This document shows positions 14,649 through 23,173 of a DNA stretch of 34,887 nt, piece after piece. The translations under genes and the position numbers were made by a program. The stretch spans positions 1-34,887 of the forward strand of contig WRAY01000023.1 of assembly GCA_009779975.1 (NCBI GenBank). Direction: 5' to 3'. Position 1 is the first letter of the stretch. Every line of letters begins with the position of its first letter. The notes under the pieces are model-generated. The model was given only the letters and a program-made list of their open reading frames with translations. It was not told where the DNA came from and did no database searches. Source of the stretch: Bacillota bacterium. GTDB taxonomy: Bacteria > Bacillota > Clostridia > Christensenellales > Pumilibacteraceae.

Positions 14649-17270
14649 CTATTTCTTCCCGTCTTTTCCATAAAACGCTTTGCGATAAATTTCTTCCAAG
14701 TCTTTAACTAACGGATACCTTGGGTTTGCAGTGGTGCATTGGTCGTCGAAGGCTCGTTCAGCGAGTGAGGGGATTTTTGACATAAATTCTTTTTCATCAA
14801 TGCCGCATTCTTTTAAACTTGTCGGCATTCCGAGTGTTTTCATCAAGTCCCAAATTGCATTGATTAACGCTTGAATTTCGCTGTTTTTATCTTTTCCGCC
14901 AAGTCTTAAACTGTTTGCAATCTCGGCATATCTTTCGTCTGCTTTGAACTCTTTGTATTTTGGAAAGATTGGGAATTTTTCAGGTTTTTGTGAGTTGTAT
15001 TCAATGACGAAAGGAAGCAGCAGTGCATTTGCCCTTCCATGGGCAATTCCAAACTCTCCGCCTAGTTTATGAGCCAATGAATGATTAATTCCTAAAAACG
15101 CATTAGTGAATGCCATTCCTGCAATACACGAAGCATTGTGAACTTTTTCTCTTGCTATTTGGTCATTAGCGTCCGCAAAACTTCTCGGCAAATATTTGAA
15201 CACCAACTCAATTGCTTTCATCGCTAGCCCGTCTGTGTAGTCAGACGCTAAAACCGAAACATAAGTCTCAATTGCGTGAGTTAAAACATCAAGACCTGTG
15301 TCGGCAACAATTGAAGAGGGCATAGTCGCAACAAATTGCGGGTCAATAATTGCAACATCGGGAGTTAACTCATAATCCGCAAGAGGATACTTGATGTTCC
15401 CGTTTTCTTTGTCGGTTATGACGGTGAAACTTGTGACCTCACTTCCTGTTCCGCTTGTTGTCGGAATTGCAACAAACTGTGCTTTTTGCCTCAAACTCGG
15501 ATACTTAAACGCTCGTTTGCGAATATCCAAAAATTTTAAATGCAACGCTTCAAAATCAGTCTCGGGATGTTCATAGAACAGCCACATTGCTTTTGCTGCA
15601 TCAATTGCACTTCCGCCTCCGAGCGCAATAATAACATCAGGCTTAAACGCTTTCATAGCGGCTGCGCCTTTCATAACAGTTTCAACCGAAGGGTCAGGTT
15701 CAACGGACTTAAAAATCGAAGAATGAACATAGTCCTCTCTTTTGCGAAGATGATAAAGGGCTCTGTCAACATATCCCAACTCAACCATAACAGGGTCAGT
15801 GACGATAAACGCTTTTTTAATTCTCGGCATATGCTCAAGATATTGAATTGAGCCTTTTTCAAAATAAATTCTCGGCGGAACTTTGAACCACTGCATGTTG
15901 TTTCTCCTTTTTGAAACCCTTTTTTTGTTCATGAGATGAACAGTTGAGACATTTGCTGTTGTTGAATTTTTTCCGTATGAACCGCAGCCCAATGTCAATG
16001 ACGGAGTCGCTGTGTTATAAATATCGCCGATAGCGCCTTGTGAAGAAGGGGAGTTGAGAATTACTCTCCCTGTTTGCATTTCTTGACCAAAGCGCTTGCA
16101 CAATTCTTTGTCATCACTGTGAATAACCGCAGTATGACCCATGCCGCCAATCTCAAGCATCTTTTTGCAATAATCAAAGCCTTGCTCTGCTCCGTCAACA
16201 ATGAAGTATGCAAGAAGCGGCATTAAAGTTTCCATTGAAAGGGGATGCTTAAAAGACGGTTCAGGCAATTTTGCAAGAAGTATTTTAGTTTTTTCAGGAA
16301 CTTTTATTCCTGCCTTTTGTGCGATAAAATATGCTGACTGTCCGACAGGTTCAGCGTTTACGCTAAACCTTCCTGTTTCGGTATTTTTTTTGATAACATA
16401 ATTTTCAACCTTTGTTATTTCTTCTTTGCTCAAAAAGTAACAATTATGCTCTTTTAAATACTTTTCAAATTGAGGAGCAATCTCTTTGTCAACAATCGCC
16501 GCTTGCTCGGAAGCACAAATCATTCCGTTGTCGAATGTTTTTGAAAGCATTAAGTCTGTGCAGGCACGCCCTATATCAACATCTTTGTTGATATAACACG
16601 GAACATTCCCGGGACCTACGCCAAGAGCAGGCTTGCCGCAACTATATGCTGCCTTAACAAGTCCCGCACCGCCTGTTGCAAGTATCAAACTCACGCCCTT
16701 GTGGTTCATCAAGGCGCTTGTCGCTTCAAGTGAGGGCTCTTCAATCCATTGAATACAATTTTTCGGCGCTCCTGCTTTAATCGCAGCATCTCTTAAAACT
16801 CTTGCAGATTCTTGTGAGCATTTTTGTGCGGACGGATGAAAGCCGAAAACAACAGGGTTTCGCGCCTTTAAGCAAATGAGAGCCTTAAACATTGTTGTTG
16901 AAGTCGGATTAGTAACAGGAGTAACCGCCGCAACAACACCGACGGGCTCTGCAACTTCAATGAAGCCGTCCGACTCATTCTCGTCAACAATGCCGACAGT
17001 TTTGACACCTTTTATGCTGTGCCAAATGTATTCGGTAGCAAAAAGGTTTTTGATAACCTTGTCCTCAAAAATACCTCTCTTGGTCTCTTCAACCGCCATT
17101 TTAGCAAGCGGAAAATTTTCTCCGGCGCCGGCAAGCGCCATTGCTTGACAAATCTTGTCGACTTCTTCTTGCGTCATGTCCATAAATTCCGCCAGTGCTG
17201 TTTCGGCATTAGCAACCAGTATGTCCATTTTTTCAGATTGTGATAATTCTTTTTTTAATTTTTCTTTCAT
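14649..17270 (-). CDS. adhE: Bifunctional acetaldehyde-CoA / alcohol dehydrogenase
   Basis: AdhE reduces acetyl-CoA to acetaldehyde and then ethanol, using two NADH, and forms long filaments (spirosomes) in known cases. At 873 aa it is full length. The N-terminal aldehyde dehydrogenase half has the nucleotide-binding ATGGAGLVKAA, GVGPGNVP and the catalytic Cys252 in FDNGMICASEQ. After a linker near residue 450 the iron-dependent alcohol dehydrogenase half shows GGGSAIDAAKAMW, GTGSEVTSF, and the metal-binding His residues in DVLTHAIETY and NHSLAHKLGGEFGIAHG. Together with hydCBA it provides a sink for reducing power. Its promoter (17277-17305) places the start of transcription at the ATG; there is no ribosome site. 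Confidence 0.96.
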   Translation of the reverse strand: MKEKLKKELSQSEKMDILVANAETALAEFMDMTQEEVDKICQAMALAGAGENFPLAKMAVEETKRGIFEDKVIKNLFATEYIWHSIKGVKTVGIVDENESDGFIEVAEPVGVVAAVTPVTNPTSTTMFKALICLKARNPVVFGFHPSAQKCSQESARVLRDAAIKAGAPKNCIQWIEEPSLEATSALMNHKGVSLILATGGAGLVKAAYSCGKPALGVGPGNVPCYINKDVDIGRACTDLMLSKTFDNGMICASEQAAIVDKEIAPQFEKYLKEHNCYFLSKEEITKVENYVIKKNTETGRFSVNAEPVGQSAYFIAQKAGIKVPEKTKILLAKLPEPSFKHPLSMETLMPLLAYFIVDGAEQGFDYCKKMLEIGGMGHTAVIHSDDKELCKRFGQEMQTGRVILNSPSSQGAIGDIYNTATPSLTLGCGSYGKNSTTANVSTVHLMNKKRVSKRRNNMQWFKVPPRIYFEKGSIQYLEHMPRIKKAFIVTDPVMVELGYVDRALYHLRKREDYVHSSIFKSVEPDPSVETVMKGAAAMKAFKPDVIIALGGGSAIDAAKAMWLFYEHPETDFEALHLKFLDIRKRAFKYPSLRQKAQFVAIPTTSGTGSEVTSFTVITDKENGNIKYPLADYELTPDVAIIDPQFVATMPSSIVADTGLDVLTHAIETYVSVLASDYTDGLAMKAIELVFKYLPRSFADANDQIAREKVHNASCIAGMAFTNAFLGINHSLAHKLGGEFGIAHGRANALLLPFVIEYNSQKPEKFPIFPKYKEFKADERYAEIANSLRLGGKDKNSEIQALINAIWDLMKTLGMPTSLKECGIDEKEFMSKIPSLAERAFDDQCTTANPRYPLVKDLEEIYRKAFYGKDGKK

Positions 17271-17276
17271 GGTGAT

Positions 17277-17305
17277 ATTATATGTAAATCAAAGAAAAAA
17301 AGCAA
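17277..17305 (-). promoter_or_regulatory. adhE promoter (leaderless type)
   Basis: On the minus strand TTGCTT (17300-17305), 17 bp, perfect TATAAT (17277-17282), ending 6 nt before the adhE ATG at 17270. The promoter lies in the 46-bp gap after murC. Confidence 0.65.
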
Positions 17306-17316
17306 GCGGAAATATA

Positions 17317-18624
17317 CTACTTAATAAATCTTTTCGCCAATTTGTCAATATTTCCTGCTCCGCAAAACAAAACAATATCACCGCTTTGAACAGTTTTTTT
17401 CAAATATTCCAAAATAAAATCTTCATCTTCAAAATAATATGCAGGTTTATCCGAGCATTTTGTCACTTCTCCGGCAAGTGATTGAGATGTTAAATTATCT
17501 GTATTTATTTCACGGGCGGCAAATATGTTTGTGAGAACTATTTCATCTGCCTCGTTTAGTGCGAGGGCATAATCTCTTAGAAAAGTTTTAGTTCTTGAGT
17601 AAGTGTGAGGCTCGTAAACGACATGTAATTTTGCTCCCTTTGACTTGATATTATTGAAAGTTTTTAAAATTGAATTGACTTCCGACGGATGATGGGCATA
17701 GTCAGTATAGACAAAAGCATCATTAAAACTCCCTACTGATTCTTGCCGTCTTTTAACACCTTTAAAATTGTAAAGCCCCTCTTTAATCTCCTTTTTATTT
17801 GCTCCCGCTTCATGTGACAGTGCAACAGATGCGAGTGCATTCAAAACACTATGCAGTCCAAACTGACGGATTTTTGCATTTTTGAGGAGCATTTTTCTAT
17901 TGTGAAAAATATTGAATGTGACACCATCTTGTGCTGCTCTTATTTTTTTGACAAAGTAATCAGCATTTTCACTAAGACCAAAAGTAACAAATGAGGATTT
18001 CAAGCAGAAATTATCCTGTTTCCATTTGCCAAAATAATTTGCAATATCCTCATGAACAATAATTTTTTTTGCCCCTTTTGCAAACTTTTGAAAACTAGCG
18101 GCATAATCGTTTTCACCTTCAAAAAAATCGGGATGGTCAAACTCCATGTTCAAAATCAAGGCAATATTACTTTTAACAAAATGAAAACTATTTCGGTATT
18201 CACATGCTTCACAAATTATGTATTCATCGCCTCCAACAATTTCAAAATCATTTGCTAATTGTCCGCCGATATGTAATGTTGGAGAATACGGCTGAAAAAT
18301 ACTCGCTAAAAATCCGGCCGTGCTGGTCTTTCCATGAGTTCCGCTAATTGCAAAAACAGTTTCATATCGCATTAAAATCTCGCCCAAAAATTCTGCTCTT
18401 TCAATAACTCTTTTTCCAATTTCTCTTGCATAAACAACCTCAACATTATTCTCGCCAACTGCATTAGTATAGACAACGACATCAGCATTTTCAACATTAT
18501 TTTTATCGTGACCATTCAAATTCCTGTCCGAGCCGGTGACAACATCTCCAAAACTTGAACAAAGTTTTGCTAATCCGCTCATAGAAGCCCCTAAAATTCC
18601 AACAAAGTGTATTCGCATTTTCAC
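17317..18624 (-). CDS. murC: UDP-N-acetylmuramate--L-alanine ligase
   Basis: MurC adds L-alanine to UDP-MurNAc with ATP, the first amino-acid step of peptidoglycan synthesis in the cytoplasm. The 435-aa protein has the N-terminal nucleotide-binding motif HFVGILGASMSGLAKL, the P-loop SGTHGKTSTAG, the central EACEYRNSFHF, and the C-terminal YTDYAHHPSEV and EPHTYSRTKTF. GILGASMSG replaces the more usual GIGGIGMSG, a mild departure. Length is slightly short of the typical 450. It has a clear ribosome site (GAGGTG, 6 nt from the ATG). Its own promoter must lie in or near the palindromic element at 18634-18785. adhE follows after 46 bp but has its own promoter. Confidence 0.93.
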   Translation of the reverse strand: MKMRIHFVGILGASMSGLAKLCSSFGDVVTGSDRNLNGHDKNNVENADVVVYTNAVGENNVEVVYAREIGKRVIERAEFLGEILMRYETVFAISGTHGKTSTAGFLASIFQPYSPTLHIGGQLANDFEIVGGDEYIICEACEYRNSFHFVKSNIALILNMEFDHPDFFEGENDYAASFQKFAKGAKKIIVHEDIANYFGKWKQDNFCLKSSFVTFGLSENADYFVKKIRAAQDGVTFNIFHNRKMLLKNAKIRQFGLHSVLNALASVALSHEAGANKKEIKEGLYNFKGVKRRQESVGSFNDAFVYTDYAHHPSEVNSILKTFNNIKSKGAKLHVVYEPHTYSRTKTFLRDYALALNEADEIVLTNIFAAREINTDNLTSQSLAGEVTKCSDKPAYYFEDEDFILEYLKKTVQSGDIVLFCGAGNIDKLAKRFIK

Positions 18625-18633
18625 CTCTTTTTA

Positions 18634-18785
18634 AACCTCTTGCAGCGGCATCTAAGACTCATCTTTTTTAGTTCAAAATTAACTAATCTCCTATATAATA
18701 CATAAAATATTAAGCGTCGTAGATTATTTAATTTTGAACTAAAAAATCTGCATCTTATCTAACCGCATTAGATTTTCAAGAGGTT
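18634..18785. repeat. 152-bp palindromic (MITE-like) element between murC and recD2
   Basis: Ends AACCTCTTG (18634-18642) and CAAGAGGTT (18777-18785) are inverted. Inside, TTTTTTAGTTCAAAATTAA (18664-18682) and its exact complement (18728-18746) form a second 19-bp inverted pair; the segments between are imperfectly complementary. The loop (18683-18727) has -10-like sequences on both strands, so it may supply the murC promoter. It does not share the GTAGGGG tips of the other repeats. Confidence 0.6.
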
Positions 18786-18822
18786 CATAGACATGTTATG
18801 TTAAAATACCCCTTTATGTGAT

Positions 18823-18858
18823 TTGCGTTTATTTTTTAAATATGGTATATTCTTTTTA
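18823..18858 (+). promoter_or_regulatory. recD2 promoter (leaderless type)
   Basis: TTGCGT (18823-18828), 17 bp, TATATT (18846-18851) with an extended TG (18843-18844); the -10 ends 7 nt before ATG 18859. The TTG at 18823 could be misread as a start codon but is the -35 box. Confidence 0.6.
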
Positions 18859-21159
18859 ATGGAGTTTAAAGGTTCAATTGAAGACATCATTTTCCGTAAC
18901 GAAGAAAACGGCTACACTATCTTGGTTTTAGATGTGGATGGTCAGCCTTTAACTTGCGTTGGCTCCTTTCCGCCTGTTGCGGAGGGTGAATTTTTGTGTG
19001 TGAAAGGGGAGATGACTAATCATTCAAAATACGGAAAACAATTCAAAGTTTCGGAAGTTGCCGGCACAAAGCCGACAGGAGTAGAAGCAATGACCAGATA
19101 TCTTGCAGGCGGTTTAATCAAAGGAATAGGGCCTGTCACTGCTGCGGCGATTGTTTCACGATTTGGCGAAGATACTATTTCAGTCATTGAAAAAAGTCCG
19201 GACTCTCTTGCAAGGGTCAAGGGAATATCAAAAGAAAAGGCGAGAAAAATTTCCGAACAATTCGGTTCTTTGAAAGAAATGCAAGACACATTACTGTTCC
19301 TGCAAGAAAAGAAATTAACAATATCGCTGTCGATGAAAATCTATAAAGTCTATGAAGGGGGAACAAGGGCAATCATCACAACCAACCCCTACAAACTAGT
19401 TGAAGACATCCCGGGCATAGGTTTTCAAAAAGCCGATAAAATCGCAAAAGAGGTCGGGATTTTAAAAGACAGTTCCTTTAGAATTTCAGCAGGTATTCTT
19501 CATGCACTGACTGTTGCCGGTGACAAAAGCGGAAACACATACTTACCCTATGGCGAATTAATAGGTGATGCCGCTTCAATACTCGGCATATCGCAAGACC
19601 TTGTCAAAGATGCGATAGAACCGTTAATCATTTCCGGAAAACTAAAAAGAGTTAAAAACGGTCTAATGCACTCAAAAACTCATCGTGCGGAAAAGGGTGC
19701 TGCAACAAGGCTCGTTGAATTAGTTGAGAGGTCAAATCAAGTTTTATATGATTGTGACAAACTAATAGAAGAGTTTGAGAGAGCGGAGAAAATCACTCTT
19801 CATGAAACTCAAAAAGAAGCCGTTAAATCTGCAACAACAAGCGGAGTAAGCGTTATCACGGGCGGACCCGGAACAGGAAAGACAACGATAATAAAATGTA
19901 TTTTAAGAGTTTTAGATAGTTTAAACAAATCCTACACACTTCTTGCCCCAACTGGAAGGGCGGCAAAAAAAATGTCGCTTGCAACAGGTAAAGATGCCTC
20001 AACAATTCATCGCAAACTAAACATCAATCCAAACAATGATTTGCCGGCGGAAAAAATAACAACAGATGTAGTCATCGTTGACGAGGTCTCAATGGTCGAT
20101 GTCTATCTTTTGCACCGCCTGCTTAGTAGTATCATTGACGGAACAAAAGTAATATTTGTCGGCGACAAAGACCAGTTGCCATCAGTCGGAGCAGGTAATG
20201 TTCTCTCTGACATAATATTCAGTGAATACATTCCCGTTATATATCTCACTCAAATTTATCGTCAGGCTCAAATTAGTTTGATAGTAACAAATGCCCACAA
20301 AATCAACAACGGCGAAAATCCTGTTTTATCAAACGACCCGACAAAAGACTTTTTCTTTATTGAAGAAAGTGACACTTCAAAAATTGCAAACACTATCCTG
20401 GGGCTGGTCTCGGAGCGCTTGCCAAAATTTCTAAAATGTTCTTCAAAAAGCATTCAAGTTTTGTGTCCAATGAAAAACGGCGAAGCGGGAACAATAAACC
20501 TTAATTCGCTTTTAAGTGAAAAACTAAATCAAAACAACCGTTCATTCCTCTTTGACGGCGAACAAAAGTTAAAAGCAGGCGACAGAGTAATGCACACCGT
20601 CAATAACTATGACCTCGAATGGACAAGAACCGGAGGATATTTAAATGCAGTGGACGCAGCCTATCACTCGCACAATAGCCATGTAGGGACGGCCGCTCTC
20701 GGAGTTTCGAAATCCAACGGACAGCGGGACGGCGAGGGCGCTGTCCCCTACGAAAAAGGCGAAGGTATTTTCAACGGTGACATGGGAATCGTTCAAAACA
20801 TTCGTCACGAAAGCGGTGAAATGGATGTGTTGTTTGAGGATGGGCGGCTTGCAACCTACACTCCCGATATTCGTCACCAACTAACGCTGTCTTACTCAAT
20901 AACTATCCACAAGTCGCAAGGAAGCGAATTTGATGCCGTTATCATTCCGATTGTAACTTATAACCCGATAATGATGACCCGAAATCTTCTCTACACCGCA
21001 ATAACAAGGGCAAAAAAAATGGTCGTCCTTATCGGCAAAGAAGACAACATAAAAAAAATGACCCGCAACAACTATATAGCAAAACGCCACAGCATGTTAA
21101 ATGACTTCATAATCCAAACAAAAGATAAATTTACTCTGCTATACGAGAGCAAACGGTAA
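18859..21159 (+). CDS. recD2: RecD2-type ATP-dependent DNA helicase
   Basis: A superfamily 1B 5'-3' helicase of the RecBC-independent RecD2 type, acting in DNA repair and replication-fork processing. Start ATG 18859 gives MEFKGSIEDIIFRNEENGY, the normal N-terminus; 766 aa. After an N-terminal domain with helix-hairpin-helix repeats (GIGPVTAAAIV, VKGISKEKARKI, IPGIGFQKADKI), the motor shows Walker A GGPGTGKTT, Walker B VVIVDEVSMVD, GDKDQLPSVGAG and the late motif YSITIHKSQGSEFDAV. Residues 609-631 are encoded by a GTAGGGG-type repeat inserted in frame between NNYDLEW and GIFNGDMG, where the family normally has a short link. No ribosome site; the promoter predicts a leaderless message. Confidence 0.93.
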   Translation: MEFKGSIEDIIFRNEENGYTILVLDVDGQPLTCVGSFPPVAEGEFLCVKGEMTNHSKYGKQFKVSEVAGTKPTGVEAMTRYLAGGLIKGIGPVTAAAIVSRFGEDTISVIEKSPDSLARVKGISKEKARKISEQFGSLKEMQDTLLFLQEKKLTISLSMKIYKVYEGGTRAIITTNPYKLVEDIPGIGFQKADKIAKEVGILKDSSFRISAGILHALTVAGDKSGNTYLPYGELIGDAASILGISQDLVKDAIEPLIISGKLKRVKNGLMHSKTHRAEKGAATRLVELVERSNQVLYDCDKLIEEFERAEKITLHETQKEAVKSATTSGVSVITGGPGTGKTTIIKCILRVLDSLNKSYTLLAPTGRAAKKMSLATGKDASTIHRKLNINPNNDLPAEKITTDVVIVDEVSMVDVYLLHRLLSSIIDGTKVIFVGDKDQLPSVGAGNVLSDIIFSEYIPVIYLTQIYRQAQISLIVTNAHKINNGENPVLSNDPTKDFFFIEESDTSKIANTILGLVSERLPKFLKCSSKSIQVLCPMKNGEAGTINLNSLLSEKLNQNNRSFLFDGEQKLKAGDRVMHTVNNYDLEWTRTGGYLNAVDAAYHSHNSHVGTAALGVSKSNGQRDGEGAVPYEKGEGIFNGDMGIVQNIRHESGEMDVLFEDGRLATYTPDIRHQLTLSYSITIHKSQGSEFDAVIIPIVTYNPIMMTRNLLYTAITRAKKMVVLIGKEDNIKKMTRNNYIAKRHSMLNDFIIQTKDKFTLLYESKR
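20683..20751. repeat. GTAGGGG-family repeat inside the recD2 coding sequence
   Basis: The 69 bp from GTAGGGACGGCCGCTCTCGG to the end CTGTCCCCTAC have inverted tips and the same build as the intergenic unit at 29890-29956 (GGGACGCCG...CGGCGTCCC). Its length is exactly 23 codons and it begins on a codon boundary, so the frame is kept. Confidence 0.7.
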
Positions 21160-21215
21160 AATCATCAACATAATTTACAGAGGAGGCATCAATCCCCGCT
21201 AAGGTTAATTTTGTT

Positions 21216-21276
21216 GTTTAATGCGACGGTAAAAAATTGAAGGGGCAGACGGCTTGTCCGCCCGCACGCATTAAAC
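21216..21276. repeat. Palindromic repeat between recD2 and the PHP gene
   Basis: GTTTAATGCG (21216-21225) and CGCATTAAAC (21267-21276) are perfect inverted ends around a core GGGGCAGACGGCTTGTCCGC. It lies between the two convergent genes and reaches the PHP stop codon, so it may act as a terminator. Confidence 0.6.
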
Positions 21277-22118
21277 TAAAACCTAACTTTCAAAGATTGT
21301 CCGTTTTGAATTATTGTCCAATATTCAAAGTTTGCTTTTTTTGCTATTTCTTTTGCCAGGTTGTAGTTTCTGCCGATATGTTCTTTAATGTGGGCATCGG
21401 ATGCCGGACAAATCATTGTTCCGCCGAACTCACGATATTTTTTTAAAATATTGATATCGGGAATGGTGGGGAAGTGTCCCGGTTTTGTCGAGGTGTTTAA
21501 TTCTAAAATAACACCTCTTTTTATTATTTTTTTCAAGATTTCATCAAAAACAGGATTGTATTTTGAAAAATCATTTCCGCAATCGCATTTGTCAATATAT
21601 CTTGAAATAAAATTAATATGTCCGACAGCATGAAAATGATAAGGAGCATCAAGGCTTTGTGACACATTTTGATAATACCGCTCACACGAACACAAATTGT
21701 CTTTTTTTATTCCTTTTTCACGACTTCCGAAAACATCATGAAAAGAGTTCAGAATATATTCAAAAGGAAAATGCTTGTCTTGCTCAATTTTTTCGAACAT
21801 TTCTTTATTAAGAGGTTCATCAAACCTTGACCAATTGCATTCTAAGCCTGCACTCACATAAATTTTGTCCCTATATTTTTTCTTTAACTCCAAAATATCA
21901 TTGACATAAAACATTGCTCTTTGCTGATAAATTTTTAAATCTTTATTGACAAAAGTTTCCGAGTGGTCGGTAATGCAAAGATGAGAAATGCCTCTTGCAA
22001 TCGCCGCTCTGATGAAATTTTCAGCACTGGTCGAACCGTCATAGGAATGCTCCGTATGAGTGTGAGTGTCAACAATATAAGGCCGAGGCATTTTTTGATG
22101 AGTCATTATTGTTTGCAT
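21276..22118 (-). CDS. PHP-domain phosphatase, histidinol-phosphatase (HisK/HisJ)-like
   Basis: PHP-superfamily metal-dependent phosphoesterase. Metal-site motifs in order: DTHTHTEHSYDGS, CITDHSE, SAGLECNW, NSFHDVFG, HAVGHINFISRY, ELNTS, and ASDAHIKEHIG near the end. Such proteins dephosphorylate histidinol phosphate in histidine synthesis, but no other his gene is in the window, so the substrate is open. The frame continues upstream to a TTG at 22151 that overlaps the loader gene; ATG 22118 is preferred, with ATG 22106 or 22091 also possible because family members begin close to the DTHTH motif. None has a clear ribosome site. It directly follows the dnaI-like gene and is probably translated by coupling. 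Confidence 0.8.
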   Translation of the reverse strand: MQTIMTHQKMPRPYIVDTHTHTEHSYDGSTSAENFIRAAIARGISHLCITDHSETFVNKDLKIYQQRAMFYVNDILELKKKYRDKIYVSAGLECNWSRFDEPLNKEMFEKIEQDKHFPFEYILNSFHDVFGSREKGIKKDNLCSCERYYQNVSQSLDAPYHFHAVGHINFISRYIDKCDCGNDFSKYNPVFDEILKKIIKRGVILELNTSTKPGHFPTIPDINILKKYREFGGTMICPASDAHIKEHIGRNYNLAKEIAKKANFEYWTIIQNGQSLKVRF

Positions 22119-22137
22119 AGGTTTAAGGTAATAAGGG

Positions 22138-23043
22138 TTATCTTTTTTCAAGACGCCTTATATCATTGCCTTTCAATAAAGTGGGGTAAGCAATATTTTG
22201 GTCGCTTATTCTCGAATAAATTCTCTCACCGTAGCGTGCTTTCAAAGATGCCGCATCAAGATTGGAATTAATAAAAGTCAAGCAATCGTTTCGCATTCTC
22301 TCGTTTAACACTAAAAACAGATATTCTAACGAGACATTTTTTAGGATCGGTTCAGTTCCAAGATCGTCAATAATAAGCAAATCGCTGTCTAAGAGTGGTG
22401 ATAAATAATACATTTTATCCTCATCAAATGTGGTGTGATAAGATAATGCTCGATTAACAAAATCAAAAGCGGTAATGGCAGTAACACTGTAGTTTTTGTG
22501 TAGAAATTCATTAGCAACACACCCTGCCAAAAATGTTTTGCCTGTTCCGGTCGGTCCGAGAACTGTGATAATGCGTCTTGTATCGTTTGGAAAAGCACTG
22601 ACTATCTTTTGGACATTTGCAAAGATTTTTATGGTGTGTTTTCGAACTTCTTCTTCAAACAATGAAGGATTAAAATCTTTGAAATTATATAGCGGAATAC
22701 CGATATTCACAGTCGAATTCAGCGCAAGCACTTTTGCGCAATCGCAAACACTTTTATTAAAAATACCTGTGTCAAAACATGATTTGCATTTAAAAGGAGG
22801 CTCTAATTCTTTTTTAGTTATGCCCATTTTTAAAAGGATTTCATCACGGCTTTTGTTTAGTTTTTGTGTTTTCAAAGATGCTGTTTTTTCATCTTTTGCA
22901 TCTTTCAAAACAGATTCCCGAAGTTCCTTTTCAACAGACAAAAGTTCAGGATTGCGCCTTAGTGCATCCTCAAATTTTTCTTTCGCCTTAGAGAGTTCTC
23001 TCTCCCGTCTTAATTGTATTTCTAGAATAGATTTTTTATACAT
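22138..23043 (-). CDS. dnaI: DnaI/DnaC-like replicative helicase loader (AAA+ ATPase)
   Basis: This AAA+ protein should load the DnaB helicase onto DNA with help from DnaD/DnaB-type proteins. Starting at ATG 23043 (MYKKSILEIQLRRERE), the roughly 300-aa chain has a basic helical N-terminal domain, a zinc-binding cluster CKSC...CDC (as in B. subtilis DnaI), Walker A GPTGTGKTFLAG, Walker B LLIIDDLGTE, and a sensor-like TFINSNLD followed by an arginine-rich end. An in-frame ATG at 23064 exists but lies within the promoter: TTGCGT (23076-23081), 17 bp, TATACT (23053-23058), 9 nt from ATG 23043, without ribosome site. Confidence 0.85.
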   Translation of the reverse strand: MYKKSILEIQLRRERELSKAKEKFEDALRRNPELLSVEKELRESVLKDAKDEKTASLKTQKLNKSRDEILLKMGITKKELEPPFKCKSCFDTGIFNKSVCDCAKVLALNSTVNIGIPLYNFKDFNPSLFEEEVRKHTIKIFANVQKIVSAFPNDTRRIITVLGPTGTGKTFLAGCVANEFLHKNYSVTAITAFDFVNRALSYHTTFDEDKMYYLSPLLDSDLLIIDDLGTEPILKNVSLEYLFLVLNERMRNDCLTFINSNLDAASLKARYGERIYSRISDQNIAYPTLLKGNDIRRLEKR

Positions 23044-23052
23044 TACTATGCA

Positions 23053-23081
23053 AGTATACACCATATTATTTATTAACGCAA
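23053..23081 (-). promoter_or_regulatory. Promoter of the dnaI-like gene (near-leaderless)
   Basis: TTGCGT, 17 bp and TATACT on the minus strand; the -10 ends 9 nt before ATG 23043, so the leader would be about 2-3 nt. This supports 23043 over 23064 as the start. Confidence 0.6.
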
Positions 23082-23120
23082 GCGACTTTTAACAAAAACC
23101 ACAAAAACACAATTTTTTGT

Positions 23121-23149
23121 TTGACTTTCAAACGAATTAGTGCTATCAT
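23121..23149 (+). promoter_or_regulatory. Promoter of the acyltransferase-like gene
   Basis: TTGACT (23121-23126), 17 bp, TATCAT (23144-23149), then a leader with AAGGAG before ATG 23174. It diverges from the dnaI-like promoter. Confidence 0.55.
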
Positions 23150-23173
23150 AAAAATATAATTCAAGGAGTTTTT

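Noticed and set aside
18823-18858. TTG start adding 12 residues to RecD2
   Set aside because: The TTG is the -35 box of a good promoter, and the family N-terminus begins at ATG 18859.
22496-23092. 198-codon ORF antisense to the dnaI-like gene
   Set aside because: The opposite strand encodes a complete AAA+ loader with Walker motifs; this frame has no recognisable features.
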